A stretch of 64,000 nucleotides of DNA from JANQNX01 sp965601665 (GCA_965601665.1 OZ271833.1:2108001-2172000), one strand, 5' to 3'. Positions 27,328 through 36,668 are shown, counted from the first letter of the stretch. The notes: generated by a model not told the origin, from the sequence alone. Made by a program: numbers and translations.

Positions 27328-29098
27328 TAACCTTAAGTAAGCGATCGTCGGTCGGTGTTGCCTGTAAAGCGGTATCCCAGACTTCACGCGCAGCATCCTT
27401 ATCTCCCATGACCCACAACACTTCACCAAGGTGCGCCGCTATTTCAGGGTCGTTGCGTAACTCAAGTGCCTGCTGCAGGTATGACACTGCCTCGTCAAGC
27501 CGTCCGAGGCGATAAAGTACCCAACCCATACTATCGAGGATATAAAAATCATCCGGGCTTAGTTCATAGGCGCGCTTTATATATTCGTAGGCTTCTTCAT
27601 AGCGCTCGGTACGATCAGCAAGTGTATAACCCAGCGCATTTAGCGCCGTCGCATTATCAGGATCGTCGGTTAATATCTGTTTCAGGTCTGCTTCCAGCAC
27701 ATCCAGACGACCCATTTTTTCAGCCAGCATTGCGCGAGAATAGAGTAAATCCGGGTGCGAACCCTCGCTTATTTCACTATCGAACAAGGCCATTGCCTCT
27801 TCATAGCGCTTTTCATTCGTCAGAATTTCACCTTCTGCCTGTATCAGGATCAAGCGATTGTTATTACCGGGTTTACGTTCAATTGCACGTATATTACCCA
27901 GTGCTTTCTCCACCTCGCCCTGACGAGCCAGGATCAGGCTCAGACGTATATTGGCGTCAAGGTAGTTTTCACCACCGTGAACACCTCGATAATATCTGGT
28001 AGCCTCGTCGAAACTATCGCGCTCTTCGGCGATGCGTCCAAGATAATAATTGGCATCAAACACGCGTTTCTTCAACTCGGTCAGGCGCAGAAACTGCTGT
28101 TCTGCATCATCAAGCCGGCTGGTTTGCAGGTATAGCAGTCCCAATGCATACAAGGTGTCGATGTTATTCGGAGCCTGCACCTGCAGGATTTCAAACTGTC
28201 GTCGTGCTTCATCGAAACGTTTTGCATCGGTCAGCAGGCGGGCATAGGCCATACGCAATGTGAAATCATCTTCTACTTCCTCCAGGGCCTGTTCCAGCCA
28301 ACCCAGCGCCTTGCTCGTGTTGCCATTACGCTGCAGCAGTGACAGGTAAGTCATGATAGCCGCCTCGTTACCCGGCTTCAGTGCCAGCACGTTTTCCAGC
28401 AATGATTCCGCACGTTCAAGATCACCCAAGCGGGCTGCCACATGCGCGTAGGCATAAAGTGCCTCAGCGTCATTCATATGGTTTTCCATCAGGCGTTCCA
28501 TTAATTCCATAACGGCGGCCTGATCCTCTTCACGGCCAAGAAAGTTGGCAATCATCCACAGTTTCTGGTCCATTTGTCCCTGGGACATGGCCAGAATTGT
28601 TTCCAGATGTTGCAGTGCGCTATCAATATCGCCCTGGCGAAGTGTCATTACCGCCAATACCTGGTAGGCGTCGGTACTGTTGGGATCCACTTCACTCCAC
28701 AATTGCGCCGCCTCAAGCGCAGCCTCATCGTTGCGCGCATAGACTGCAATCCGGGTAGCGCGTTCTATCACGGCGGGATCGCGGGTGCTGCGAGCCAGTT
28801 CCATATAGTTCTGTACAGAAATATCCAGCTCACCGCGTTGACCGGCGACCTCTGCAACCAACACCTTGAACATAATGTCTTCGGTCAGTTCAATATGCGG
28901 ACGCGTGGGGGTAGCGGGCTGAATCGGCTCGACATCCAGCTGTACCGACTCAGGGATATCAGCAACCTCGTTCTCTATCAACGCCTGATCTTCTCCGGCG
29001 GCATCGCTGGCAGGCATCGTGGTACAGGCCTGAATTGTCAGTGCAGCCAGGAGCAGTAGGGGCAAGCGCAATGTCGCCTGTAATTCTGAAACCAGCAT
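27308..29098 (-). CDS. TPR-repeat outer-membrane-type lipoprotein
   Basis: A 596-residue protein with a lipoprotein signal peptide (LLLLAALTIQAC, cysteine at 25) and about a dozen tetratricopeptide repeats, for example ALYAYAHVAARLGDLERAESL and YILDSMGWVLYRLGRLDEA. Such proteins are scaffolds for complexes in the periplasm or outer membrane. A TPR gene at this place, upstream of lolB and divergent from hemA, is common in gammaproteobacteria. The partner is unknown. Its 3' end overlaps the lolB start. Confidence 0.9.
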   Translation of the reverse strand: MLVSELQATLRLPLLLLAALTIQACTTMPASDAAGEDQALIENEVADIPESVQLDVEPIQPATPTRPHIELTEDIMFKVLVAEVAGQRGELDISVQNYMELARSTRDPAVIERATRIAVYARNDEAALEAAQLWSEVDPNSTDAYQVLAVMTLRQGDIDSALQHLETILAMSQGQMDQKLWMIANFLGREEDQAAVMELMERLMENHMNDAEALYAYAHVAARLGDLERAESLLENVLALKPGNEAAIMTYLSLLQRNGNTSKALGWLEQALEEVEDDFTLRMAYARLLTDAKRFDEARRQFEILQVQAPNNIDTLYALGLLYLQTSRLDDAEQQFLRLTELKKRVFDANYYLGRIAEERDSFDEATRYYRGVHGGENYLDANIRLSLILARQGEVEKALGNIRAIERKPGNNNRLILIQAEGEILTNEKRYEEAMALFDSEISEGSHPDLLYSRAMLAEKMGRLDVLEADLKQILTDDPDNATALNALGYTLADRTERYEEAYEYIKRAYELSPDDFYILDSMGWVLYRLGRLDEAVSYLQQALELRNDPEIAAHLGEVLWVMGDKDAAREVWDTALQATPTDDRLLKVIERFQP

Positions 29099-29351
29099 GT
29101 ATAACCTCTTGCTACTAAGTTCTAATCCTTAACGTGTCTATGCTGACACTGCTTTATAAATGTTATTCTAATGACAAATATGCGTCATAGATACACTATA
29201 ACTAGATTCCCAAAACGCCGGCTTGTTCACTTTATTGGTGGACCTGGACAATTTGAAGTGAAATTATCAAGTCACGGGCACGATATTACTTGTATTAAGA
29301 TGGCTTCTGACAGAAAATTTTTTATAAGTATTTCATAATTTTAAGAGCAAC

Positions 29352-30632
29352 ATGGCTTTAATCGCTTTTGGCATAAACCACTCAACGGCGCCTATCGAGA
29401 TCAGGGAACAGATCAGTTTCGGCAACGAGGTAGTCAATGATGCACTGACCGAACTGAAACACCAGCCTGGCGTGCATGAAGCCGCGATCCTGTCTACCTG
29501 CAATCGCACCGAGCTGTATTGTAGTCTTGATCAGCAAAGCAATCCGCTGCCTCTGGACTGGTTGCACAACTTCCATGGCATGAAACAGGGGCTGTTAAAG
29601 CCCTTCCTGTACACGCATCCTGACGTGCAGGCGGTGCGTCATGTTTTACGCGTTGCCAGCGGCCTTGATTCCATGATCCTGGGAGAGCCACAGGTACTTG
29701 GCCAGCTAAAAGATGCCTATCAGAAGGCCGTACATGCGGGCAGTGTTGGCCACCAGCTAAACAGGTTGTTCCAGCATTCTTTTCACGTTGCCAAGGAGGT
29801 GCGCAGCAATACCTCTATCGGTAACCATCCCGTTTCGGTCGCTTTCGCTTCCGTCAGGCTGGCACAACAAATTTTTGGGGATTTAAACAACCAGACTGCC
29901 TTACTCATTGGCGCGGGTGAAACAATTGAGCTGGCCACCAAACATCTGTACGAGAACGGCCTGCGGCGAATGATTATTGCCAATCGTACGCTGGAACGCT
30001 CGCAGCGACTTGCAAACCAGTACTCTGTTTATGCGATACAGATTGGCGACATTCCGCGGCACCTGGCGGAGGCCGACATCGTCATCTCGTCCACGGCAAG
30101 CCCGCTACCGATACTTGGCAAGGGTGCCGTTGAGAGTGCGATCAAGCAAAGACGCCATAGACCGATATTCATGGTCGATATCGCGGTACCGCGCGATATT
30201 GAGGTCGAAGTGGGCAACCTTGATGATGTGTATTTATACACGGTCGATGACCTCAAGGACATGGTTCAGGAAAACCTGCGAAATCGGCAGGAAGCAGCCA
30301 TTCAGGCAGAAAAAATAATTGATTCGCGCGCCGTTGAATTTATGAACTGGCTGGATTCCCTTGATGCCGTCTCGACCATTCGCGCGTTGCGGGGCCAGGC
30401 AGAGAAAATTCAGGAAGAAGTCATCGAAACCAGTATGAACAAGTTGCGCCACGGTGCCGATCCCGAAACACTGCTGCTGGAAACAGCGCGCAACCTGACC
30501 AATAAACTAATGCACGTTCCCAGCGTCAAGTTACGCAATGCCAGCGCAGATAATCGCGATGATTTGTTGCAGGCTGCTGAAGAACTCTACGATCTCAACG
30601 GCGATACCCCGCAAAAAAACAGCAAGCGCTAG
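29352..30632 (+). CDS. hemA: glutamyl-tRNA reductase
   Basis: A 426-residue enzyme reducing glutamyl-tRNA(Glu) to glutamate-1-semialdehyde, the committed step to heme. The active-site cysteine is C50 in LSTCNRTELY; SGLDSMILGEPQVLGQ and the NADPH-binding region ALLIGAGETIELATKHL follow, then the C-terminal dimerisation helix. Heme demand is visible in the window: cytochrome c4 and c5, globin and a heme-type bacterioferritin. First gene of a hemA-prfA-prmC-moeB run. Confidence 0.97.
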   Translation: MALIAFGINHSTAPIEIREQISFGNEVVNDALTELKHQPGVHEAAILSTCNRTELYCSLDQQSNPLPLDWLHNFHGMKQGLLKPFLYTHPDVQAVRHVLRVASGLDSMILGEPQVLGQLKDAYQKAVHAGSVGHQLNRLFQHSFHVAKEVRSNTSIGNHPVSVAFASVRLAQQIFGDLNNQTALLIGAGETIELATKHLYENGLRRMIIANRTLERSQRLANQYSVYAIQIGDIPRHLAEADIVISSTASPLPILGKGAVESAIKQRRHRPIFMVDIAVPRDIEVEVGNLDDVYLYTVDDLKDMVQENLRNRQEAAIQAEKIIDSRAVEFMNWLDSLDAVSTIRALRGQAEKIQEEVIETSMNKLRHGADPETLLLETARNLTNKLMHVPSVKLRNASADNRDDLLQAAEELYDLNGDTPQKNSKR

Positions 30633-30690
30633 CGAGGCTGGCGACATTATCTGTGTCGCTTGTGCTGACACCTGCTAACTCCCTTCATAT

Positions 30691-31773
30691 ATGAAAGACT
30701 CACTACGGATAAAACTTGAAAAGTTAATAGAACGCCAGGAAGAACTGGATGGGCTGTTGTCTGACCCGGAAATTATCAATAACCAGAATCGATTTCGTGA
30801 GCTGTCGCAGGAATACGCTGAATTAAGACCTATCGTCAGCTGTTTTAGCGATTACACCAGAACAGCGGCGGATATTGAAAATGCAAGAGAGATGTTGAAA
30901 GACAGTGATGCTGATATCCAGGCAATGGCAGCCGAAGAGCTGGAGCAGGCAGAGGCCGAATACCAGAAGCTTGATGCTGAGTTACAGTTACTGTTACTAC
31001 CAAGAGACCCGGCTGATAACAGTAATATCTTTCTTGAAATCAGGGCCGGAACAGGTGGAGAGGAAGCCGCGTTGTTTGCCGGCGACCTGCTGAAAATGTA
31101 TTCGCGCTATGCCGAACAACGAGGCTGGAAGACTGAAACGATAAGCGCTGCTGAAAGCGACCTGGAAGGTTATAAGGAAATCATTCTACGTATCATTGGT
31201 GAGGGTGCCTATTCGCGACTAAAATTTGAATCAGGTGCACATCGCGTCCAGCGCATACCCGCTACTGAATCTCAAGGGCGCATCCATACGTCGGCCTGCA
31301 CCGTGGCAGTGCTGCCAGAGGCAGATGAGATCAGCGAGGTTCAGATCAATCCAGCTGATCTACGTATTGATACGTTCCGCGCATCCGGCGCTGGTGGCCA
31401 ACATGTCAACAAAACTGATTCAGCCATTCGTATTACCCACATCCCCACGAATACAGTCGTCGAGTGCCAGGACGAACGTTCACAGCACAAGAACAAGGCG
31501 CGGGCAATGTCGCTATTACAGGCAAAACTGTTGAGTAGTGAAAAAGAGAAACAGCAAACTGAACAGGCAGAGAACCGCCGTAACCTTGTCGGTAGTGGTG
31601 ATCGTTCAGAGCGTATTCGCACCTATAATTTTCCACAGGGGCGTGTTACCGACCACCGTATTAACCTGACCCTTTACAGCCTGGACGAATTTCTTACCGG
31701 CAACCTCGATATGGTCATTGATCCCCTGATAAGTGAATATCAGGCAGATCTGCTATCTTCACTCGGGGACTGA
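30691..31773 (+). CDS. prfA: peptide chain release factor 1
   Basis: A 360-residue release factor reading UAA and UAG. The tripeptide anticodon PAT is in RIPATESQGRIH and the catalytic GGQ is at 235-237 in SGAGGQHVNKTDSA; its glutamine is the substrate of PrmC, encoded next. Start 58 bases after hemA. Length is standard. Confidence 0.98.
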   Translation: MKDSLRIKLEKLIERQEELDGLLSDPEIINNQNRFRELSQEYAELRPIVSCFSDYTRTAADIENAREMLKDSDADIQAMAAEELEQAEAEYQKLDAELQLLLLPRDPADNSNIFLEIRAGTGGEEAALFAGDLLKMYSRYAEQRGWKTETISAAESDLEGYKEIILRIIGEGAYSRLKFESGAHRVQRIPATESQGRIHTSACTVAVLPEADEISEVQINPADLRIDTFRASGAGGQHVNKTDSAIRITHIPTNTVVECQDERSQHKNKARAMSLLQAKLLSSEKEKQQTEQAENRRNLVGSGDRSERIRTYNFPQGRVTDHRINLTLYSLDEFLTGNLDMVIDPLISEYQADLLSSLGD

Positions 31774-31786
31774 GCAACTGTTTCGC

Positions 31787-32620
31787 ATGCAAATTGCAGA
31801 AGCGCTAAAGCAGGCAAAACAAAAACTGGTGGACTCGGATTCCGCACAGCTGGACGCCGAGATACTGCTGGGTTTTTGTCTGCAACAGGATCGCGCTTAC
31901 CTGTTTGCCCACCCGGAACAGGAACTGCCGGAAACAATCGATTCGACCTACTTTGAACTGGTTACCAGGCGAGCGGCAGGACAACCGGTTGCGCATATTG
32001 TCGAACAGCGCGAGTTCTGGTCATTACCACTCAAGGTGACGACAGATACTCTAATACCGAGGCCAGAGACAGAGTGTCTGGTCGAGGCAGCACTGCAAAT
32101 CATACCCGCAGATGATGAATTTGACGTGCTGGACCTTGGTACCGGTACAGGGGCTATTGCCCTGGCGCTGGCCAGTGAAAGAAAGACTGCCAGTATTATC
32201 GCGACAGATATTAATTCTGCTACTCTGGCAGTGGCGCGCGACAATGCACAGCAACTAAACATGGTTAATGTCAGCTTCCTGCATGCAGACTGGTTTGAAT
32301 TTGAAATACGGGAGCCGTTCAATCTTATCGTTAGTAACCCTCCTTACATAAGTGCAGATGACGAACACCTGCACAAGGGAGATGTGCGATTCGAAAACAA
32401 CACCGCGCTAGTTGCCGATAACAATGGTATGGCGGCCATTCAGGTTATTGTTCAAACAGCACCACGGTTTCTTCGCCCATCTGGCTGGTTATTGCTTGAG
32501 CACGGCTTTCAGCAAGGTCAGAGCGTGCGACAGCTGTTCACAGAGAGCGGCTTTTCACAAATACATACCGGCCGGGATTTCGCCGGTAATGAACGCTTTA
32601 CCCGCGGACTACTGCTATGA
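31787..32620 (+). CDS. prmC: release factor glutamine methyltransferase
   Basis: A 277-residue SAM methyltransferase that methylates the GGQ glutamine of RF1 and RF2. It has the SAM loop VLDLGTGTGAIALALA and the catalytic NPPY at 184-187. ATG 31787, 13 bases after prfA, gives the exact length of the E. coli protein; the longer reading into prfA is not conserved. Its end overlaps the next gene by 4 bases. Confidence 0.96.
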   Translation: MQIAEALKQAKQKLVDSDSAQLDAEILLGFCLQQDRAYLFAHPEQELPETIDSTYFELVTRRAAGQPVAHIVEQREFWSLPLKVTTDTLIPRPETECLVEAALQIIPADDEFDVLDLGTGTGAIALALASERKTASIIATDINSATLAVARDNAQQLNMVNVSFLHADWFEFEIREPFNLIVSNPPYISADDEHLHKGDVRFENNTALVADNNGMAAIQVIVQTAPRFLRPSGWLLLEHGFQQGQSVRQLFTESGFSQIHTGRDFAGNERFTRGLLL

Positions 32621-32976
32621 ACAAAAAAAGTAAACGTAGGCACTTCAGGTTAACAATGGATGTTGCCACGGACAGCCTCAGCGATAAGCTGGGCAGGCTG
32701 CAACATTATCCAGGGATCATTTCAGCGACTGCCAGCGGTGCCGGTATTGACGTTGAATACACACTGGGAGCATGCAGTTACCTTGTTGTAAAAAGATATC
32801 TTACCGAGCTGCAACTTCCACTGGTGGTTACCGGCAGTAATGGTTTAAAGGCAACCTGGATTACCTTTTGTGAACATAATGAACTTGCTAACATGGCTCT
32901 GCCAGCAGGCTGGCCACAACACCTGCAAAAACTTTACCTTTCACTGGATTCGATTGACAGGGGACTAGCGCAATGA
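32617..32976 (+). CDS. uncharacterised 119-aa protein between prmC and moeB
   Basis: I do not recognise this protein. It overlaps both neighbours by 4 bases (ATGA at each end), so it is a real, tightly coupled gene. A basic N terminus (MNKKSKRRHF) is followed by a strand-helix-strand-helix pattern (FRLTMDVATD, SLSDKLGRLQHYPG, IDVEYTLGAC, YLVVKRYLTEL) that resembles a ferredoxin-like fold such as heavy-metal-associated domains, but the CxxC metal motif is absent. No signal peptide. A role with MoeB or in sulfur transfer would be guesswork. Confidence 0.7.
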   Translation: MNKKSKRRHFRLTMDVATDSLSDKLGRLQHYPGIISATASGAGIDVEYTLGACSYLVVKRYLTELQLPLVVTGSNGLKATWITFCEHNELANMALPAGWPQHLQKLYLSLDSIDRGLAQ

Positions 32977-33740
32977 ATGATGATCAGTTACTGCGTTATA
33001 GCAGGCAGATGATGCTCCCTGAAATTGATGCGGCAGGACAGGAGAAACTGGGTGCGGCAAGGGTTCTGTTAATCGGGCTTGGTGGCCTTGGCTCTCCCGT
33101 TTCCATGTACCTTGCCAGTGCCGGCGTTGGCAATCTTGTACTGGTTGATTTTGACAAGGTTGATCTGAGCAACCTGCAAAGACAAATAGTACATTCAACA
33201 GCTGATATAGACAGACCCAAGATTGATTCCGCGCGCGATCGTTTGCAGGCACTTAACCCTGATATAACTATCGAAACGATTGACCACGCGCTGGAGGAAG
33301 ACGCACTTGTTGAGCAGGCCAGACTCGCTGATGTAATTGTTGATGGCTCTGATAATTTTCAGACCCGGTTTTCAGTCAACCAGGCATCCGTAACGACAAA
33401 AACACCACTGGTGTCCGGGGCTGCAATTCGCTTCGAGGGCCAGGTCAGTGTTTATGACCCACGCGATGCGAACTCCCCCTGCTACCGCTGTCTTTACAAT
33501 GACGACGTAGCTACGCAGGAGACCTGCACCGCCAACGGCGTCATCGCACCGTTGCTGGGTATCATCGGCAGTATCCAGGCAAATGAAGCCATGAAAATAA
33601 TCATGGGTATCGGGGATACCTTGTGCGGCAGATTATTGCTACTGGACGCCATGTACATGGAATGGAACCAGGCCATACTGAAAAAAGATCCGGACTGTCC
33701 GGTCTGTAGCGCCGTCAGGAAAACGACGACGGCTTCATGA
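32973..33740 (+). CDS. moeB: molybdopterin-synthase adenylyltransferase (MoeB/ThiF family)
   Basis: A 255-residue E1-like enzyme that adenylates the C-terminal glycine of MoaD (or ThiS). It has the nucleotide loop GLGGLGSP (35-42), the acidic strand VLVDFDKVDLSNLQRQ, and two CxxC zinc pairs at C170/C173 and C242/C245. ThiF-type activity cannot be excluded. It ends the hemA-prfA-prmC run, a placement also seen in E. coli relatives. Confidence 0.92.
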   Translation: MNDDQLLRYSRQMMLPEIDAAGQEKLGAARVLLIGLGGLGSPVSMYLASAGVGNLVLVDFDKVDLSNLQRQIVHSTADIDRPKIDSARDRLQALNPDITIETIDHALEEDALVEQARLADVIVDGSDNFQTRFSVNQASVTTKTPLVSGAAIRFEGQVSVYDPRDANSPCYRCLYNDDVATQETCTANGVIAPLLGIIGSIQANEAMKIIMGIGDTLCGRLLLLDAMYMEWNQAILKKDPDCPVCSAVRKTTTAS

Positions 33741-33779
33741 TCTTGAGCAGGCAACTCCGTTACCAGCTACTTACTCAGC

Positions 33780-33800
33780 AACAATTTTTGAATTGTTTTT
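33780..33800 (+). terminator. weak AT-rich terminator after moeB
   Basis: AACAATT and AATTGTT form a 7-bp stem around TTTG, followed by a short T run, 40 bases after the moeB stop. Its AT-rich stem makes it a weak candidate. Confidence 0.45.
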
Positions 33801-33805
33801 CCAGG

Positions 33806-34099
33806 TTAATGTTTTAACCACTGGGCATCTGAGATCAGGCAGACACCACCAAATTTCTTTAGTTTGGGGCGCAATGCATCGGTAATCTTGCCAACCTGAT
33901 CTTCTTCGCAAGCGATGAGGATATAACTGTTCTTCATAACGTCATTCAACATATCGCCACTATGCGAACCACGATCACCATTACCAATCACGTCTCGTAT
34001 TACCGTGTATCCGGAAACACCCATTGCTTCCAGTTCCTTGAGGCAGGGTTTTAAATCAAGTGAGTCAATAATTATTTCTATTCGTTTTACAGGTTTCAT
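33806..34099 (-). CDS. sbtB: SbtB-like PII signalling protein
   Basis: A 97-residue PII-superfamily protein with the ferredoxin-like core: KRIEIIIDSLDLKPCLKELEAMGV, a T-loop region around RDVIGNGDRGSHSG, and YILIACEEDQVGKI. Its ATG overlaps the stop of the SbtA-like transporter (ATGA), the pairing that defines SbtB, which in cyanobacteria binds adenyl nucleotides and gates SbtA. It lacks the C-terminal CGPxGC R-loop of cyanobacterial SbtB and ends shortly after CLISDAQWLKH, so redox control of that kind is not expected. Confidence 0.87.
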   Translation of the reverse strand: MKPVKRIEIIIDSLDLKPCLKELEAMGVSGYTVIRDVIGNGDRGSHSGDMLNDVMKNSYILIACEEDQVGKITDALRPKLKKFGGVCLISDAQWLKH

Positions 34100-35073
34100 C
34101 GCATCACCCACTGAATAATCGCCATGTATAGCGGTAAACCAACAATAATATTAAAGGGAAAGGTCACCGCAAGCGACATGGTGACATACAGGCTGGCATT
34201 CGCCTGCGGAATTGAAAGTCGCATCGCTGCTGGCACAGCAATATAGGATGCGCTGGCACAAAGAACGGTAAACAACAATGCGTCACCAACGCTAAGCTTG
34301 AGCATGCTGGCTATGACTATAGCAACGATCGCATTCAGCAGCGGGATCAATAGTGAGAAAGTCACCAGCCTAAGCCCGGCATCCATCAATGCACCCAGTC
34401 TGCGCCCGGCAATTAAACCCATGTCCAGTAAAAACAGGGCGAGCACACCCTTGAATAAGTCATTGGTAAATACTGACATACTGGCGGCATGCTTATCGGT
34501 GCTAAGAAAACCGATCAGCAGGCTGCCCAGGATTAGAAACACCGAGCCATTGAAACAGGCTTCGCGCAGAATTTTTCCCCATGAAAAATCTTCATCCAGC
34601 TGTTCCCCTTCCCTGAGAAACATTCGATAGAGAAGCAGACCGGCAATGATAGCCGGTGATTCCATCAACGCCATTGCAGCAACCATGTAGCCACTGGCGA
34701 CGATATCCATCGCTTCCAGAAAAGCAACGGCGGTGATAAAGGTGACAGCGCTGATAGAGCCATACGTTGCAGCAATCGCGGCGCTATCATGAATAGAAGT
34801 GAACTTTTTCAGAATAAAAAAGCAGTAAACAGGCACGCATGCCGACATCAACATCGCGGCCAGTAACGTCAACATAATATCCGTATCTAGACCACTATGG
34901 TGTAACTCGACACCACCCTTGAAGCCAATGGCCAGCAATAAATACAGTGACATCAGTTTTGATATCGATTGTGGTATCTCGAGATCGGAGCGAACCAGCA
35001 CAGCAAGAATACCCAGGAAAAAAAACATAACTGCCGGGTTCAGCAGGTTTGAAAGTAGTAACTCGGTATTCAT
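34096..35073 (-). CDS. sbtA: SbtA-like sodium-dependent bicarbonate transporter
   Basis: A 325-residue inner-membrane protein with about ten hydrophobic segments, matching the SbtA (DUF897) family: it opens with LLNPAVMFFFLGILAVLVRSD-like sequence and has GFKGGVELH, SAVTFITAVAFLE and ESPAIIAGL. Cyanobacterial SbtA is a high-affinity Na+/bicarbonate symporter. Bicarbonate could serve carbon fixation or anaplerosis here. It is followed by its PII partner and preceded by a same-strand LysR gene 40 bases away. Substrate is inferred from family and PII pairing. Confidence 0.87.
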   Translation of the reverse strand: MNTELLLSNLLNPAVMFFFLGILAVLVRSDLEIPQSISKLMSLYLLLAIGFKGGVELHHSGLDTDIMLTLLAAMLMSACVPVYCFFILKKFTSIHDSAAIAATYGSISAVTFITAVAFLEAMDIVASGYMVAAMALMESPAIIAGLLLYRMFLREGEQLDEDFSWGKILREACFNGSVFLILGSLLIGFLSTDKHAASMSVFTNDLFKGVLALFLLDMGLIAGRRLGALMDAGLRLVTFSLLIPLLNAIVAIVIASMLKLSVGDALLFTVLCASASYIAVPAAMRLSIPQANASLYVTMSLAVTFPFNIIVGLPLYMAIIQWVMR

Positions 35074-35112
35074 GCGCTCGCCTTGACGGTTCCTTGTAGT
35101 AGAGAAAATAAA

Positions 35113-36012
35113 TTATGAATGTAACACATGAATACGCTCAAATATAAAACTGATCAGGCTTTCGACCGCGGGCGAGGTCTCGTCCCTGGCCAACAAGCAG
35201 ATTTCAGCAGGTCTAAGCTGTGGCCAGCCCTGTTTGAAATCATAAATCATCAGTTCTCTTGGCACCATCTCAACTGGCAACACGGTAAAACCAAGTCCAG
35301 CCTTTACCGCTGCAATTACACCTGCATAGCTTGGACTTGTGTACACCACTTTCCAGTCAAGGTCTATCTTGTAAAGACTGTTGGTTGCCTGTTGCCGATA
35401 GACGCATGGTGAAGGTGAAAGCGCCAGAGGTAGAAAGCCGTGTTCTTCAATATACTTTTGCCTGACACGCTTGAAATCATACTCGACAATTCCTTCGTCA
35501 TTACCAACCCAGACAAGTTTTTCACTGATAAGCGGACGGGCATTAGCATAAAGCCTGCCTGCCTGTTGCTTGATGACAATCAGGTCGTGCATACCTTGTT
35601 CAAACTGCCCGATCAGGTTGAGTGTCAGGTTGCAGTTTACGTTTAACAATACACCGCGGTTCACCTTGACAAAATCAGAGAGGATTTCAGGCAGGTAATA
35701 GGTCGCAAAATCTTCCGGTGCGCCAAAATTGATTTCACCGGTCACATGCTTTTTGGAAAATTGCCGTAACAGGTTATTCGATAGGCGGCCAAGCTGCACA
35801 GCGTATTCCTGTAATCGCTCACCATCGGCTGTTAAGCTAACGTTACGCTTGTCTCGAATAAATAATTCGCAGTCCAGTTGCTCTTCCAGTTTTGCGATTT
35901 GCATACTCACCGCGGATTGCGAGCGATGCACGCGCTTTGCCGTTTTGGTAAAACTGCGTGTTTCAGCAAGTATCGAAAATGTCCTCAGTAAACTTAAATC
36001 GATGTCTTTCAT
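35113..36012 (-). CDS. LysR-type transcriptional regulator
   Basis: A 299-residue LysR regulator: winged helix-turn-helix at 2-60 (TKTAKRVHRSQSAVSMQIAKLEEQL) and an effector-binding domain. Start taken at ATG 36012 giving MKDIDLSLL; an upstream TTG is in frame. It lies upstream of sbtA on the same strand with 39 bases between, so it may be co-transcribed with sbtA-sbtB and regulate them, as CcmR/CmpR-type regulators do, or regulate the divergent gene at 36281. The co-inducer is unknown. Confidence 0.88.
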   Translation of the reverse strand: MKDIDLSLLRTFSILAETRSFTKTAKRVHRSQSAVSMQIAKLEEQLDCELFIRDKRNVSLTADGERLQEYAVQLGRLSNNLLRQFSKKHVTGEINFGAPEDFATYYLPEILSDFVKVNRGVLLNVNCNLTLNLIGQFEQGMHDLIVIKQQAGRLYANARPLISEKLVWVGNDEGIVEYDFKRVRQKYIEEHGFLPLALSPSPCVYRQQATNSLYKIDLDWKVVYTSPSYAGVIAAVKAGLGFTVLPVEMVPRELMIYDFKQGWPQLRPAEICLLARDETSPAVESLISFIFERIHVLHS

Positions 36013-36166
36013 CTTCAACCATTCTTATTACAAATCATGTGACAGTGTACCCGTTTATCATTATTGCTGTGGCAGCACTGATGCTGCTCGGACGCCCTGC
36101 AAACTGCCAACGACCGGTGAAATGTCATCAGCAGAGGCGAATTTAACAACACTTATCAGCAAAACT

Positions 36167-36210
36167 CATAAGTTCATAAACATTATGAATCAATAACTTA
36201 TAAACTTATG
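36167..36210. promoter_or_regulatory. nested inverted repeats, candidate LysR-type operator
   Basis: The outer arms CATAAGTTCATAA (36167-36179) and TTATAAACTTATG (36198-36210) pair with one mismatch; inside, TTCATAA (36173-36179) and TTATGAA (36183-36189) pair perfectly around three bases. The site lies between the lysR gene and the divergent gene at 36281, 71 bases before the latter. Palindromic AT-rich sites in such a position are typical operators. Confidence 0.55.
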
Positions 36211-36280
36211 CCGATATTTATGTTCCTATTAGCAACAAAGAAAAACAGCAGTGACGTTCACTACAACGAAGGAGTAAAAC

Positions 36281-36574
36281 ATGAATAAATTAAAGGCAAT
36301 TGCATTAGTTGGCGCATTAACCGGTATGTCAGTTACGGCTATGGCTAACCCGGCCGGTCACCCACATAACTACTCAGGCAAGGATAACGCAGCTTACGAA
36401 AATGTTGAAAAACAGCGTTGGAGCCACCTCAAACAGCATCGCGACAGAGGCGGAGTTTATGTTGCCAAGGGCGAAAGCAAATCATCGGCAACCAAGTTGA
36501 ACAAACACATCACCCGCTTCAACCAGGGTGGTGACAAGGCTGCTAACAACACTGGTAATATTGCCAGTAATTAG
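36281..36574 (+). CDS. small exported protein of unknown function
   Basis: A 97-residue protein with a signal peptide (KLKAIALVGALTGMSVTAMA, cleavage after ANA/AMA). The mature 75 residues are polar, rich in His, Asn, Lys and Gly, with no cysteine. AAGGAG lies upstream of the ATG and a strong terminator follows, so it is a monocistronic gene, probably well expressed. I do not recognise a family. Its promoter region carries the nested inverted repeats beside the lysR gene, which makes it a candidate target of that regulator. Confidence 0.8.
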   Translation: MNKLKAIALVGALTGMSVTAMANPAGHPHNYSGKDNAAYENVEKQRWSHLKQHRDRGGVYVAKGESKSSATKLNKHITRFNQGGDKAANNTGNIASN

Positions 36575-36600
36575 GCAACACGCCTTGAACCAGTAGAAAA

Positions 36601-36623
36601 AGGCCGCTCCGCGGCCTTTTTTT
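36601..36623 (+). terminator. intrinsic terminator after the small exported protein gene
   Basis: AGGCCGC and GCGGCCT form a perfect 7-bp stem around TCC, followed by seven T and preceded by an A run, so it may act in both directions. Confidence 0.9.
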
Positions 36624-36668
36624 CGGTTGCTAACAATAACCAGCCGGCACTTTCCGGTTGATGTCTCT

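Noticed and set aside
27466..28135. Plus-strand frames of 126 and 178 codons across the TPR gene
   Set aside because: Repeat-bearing coding DNA gives long open antisense frames; no start signals.
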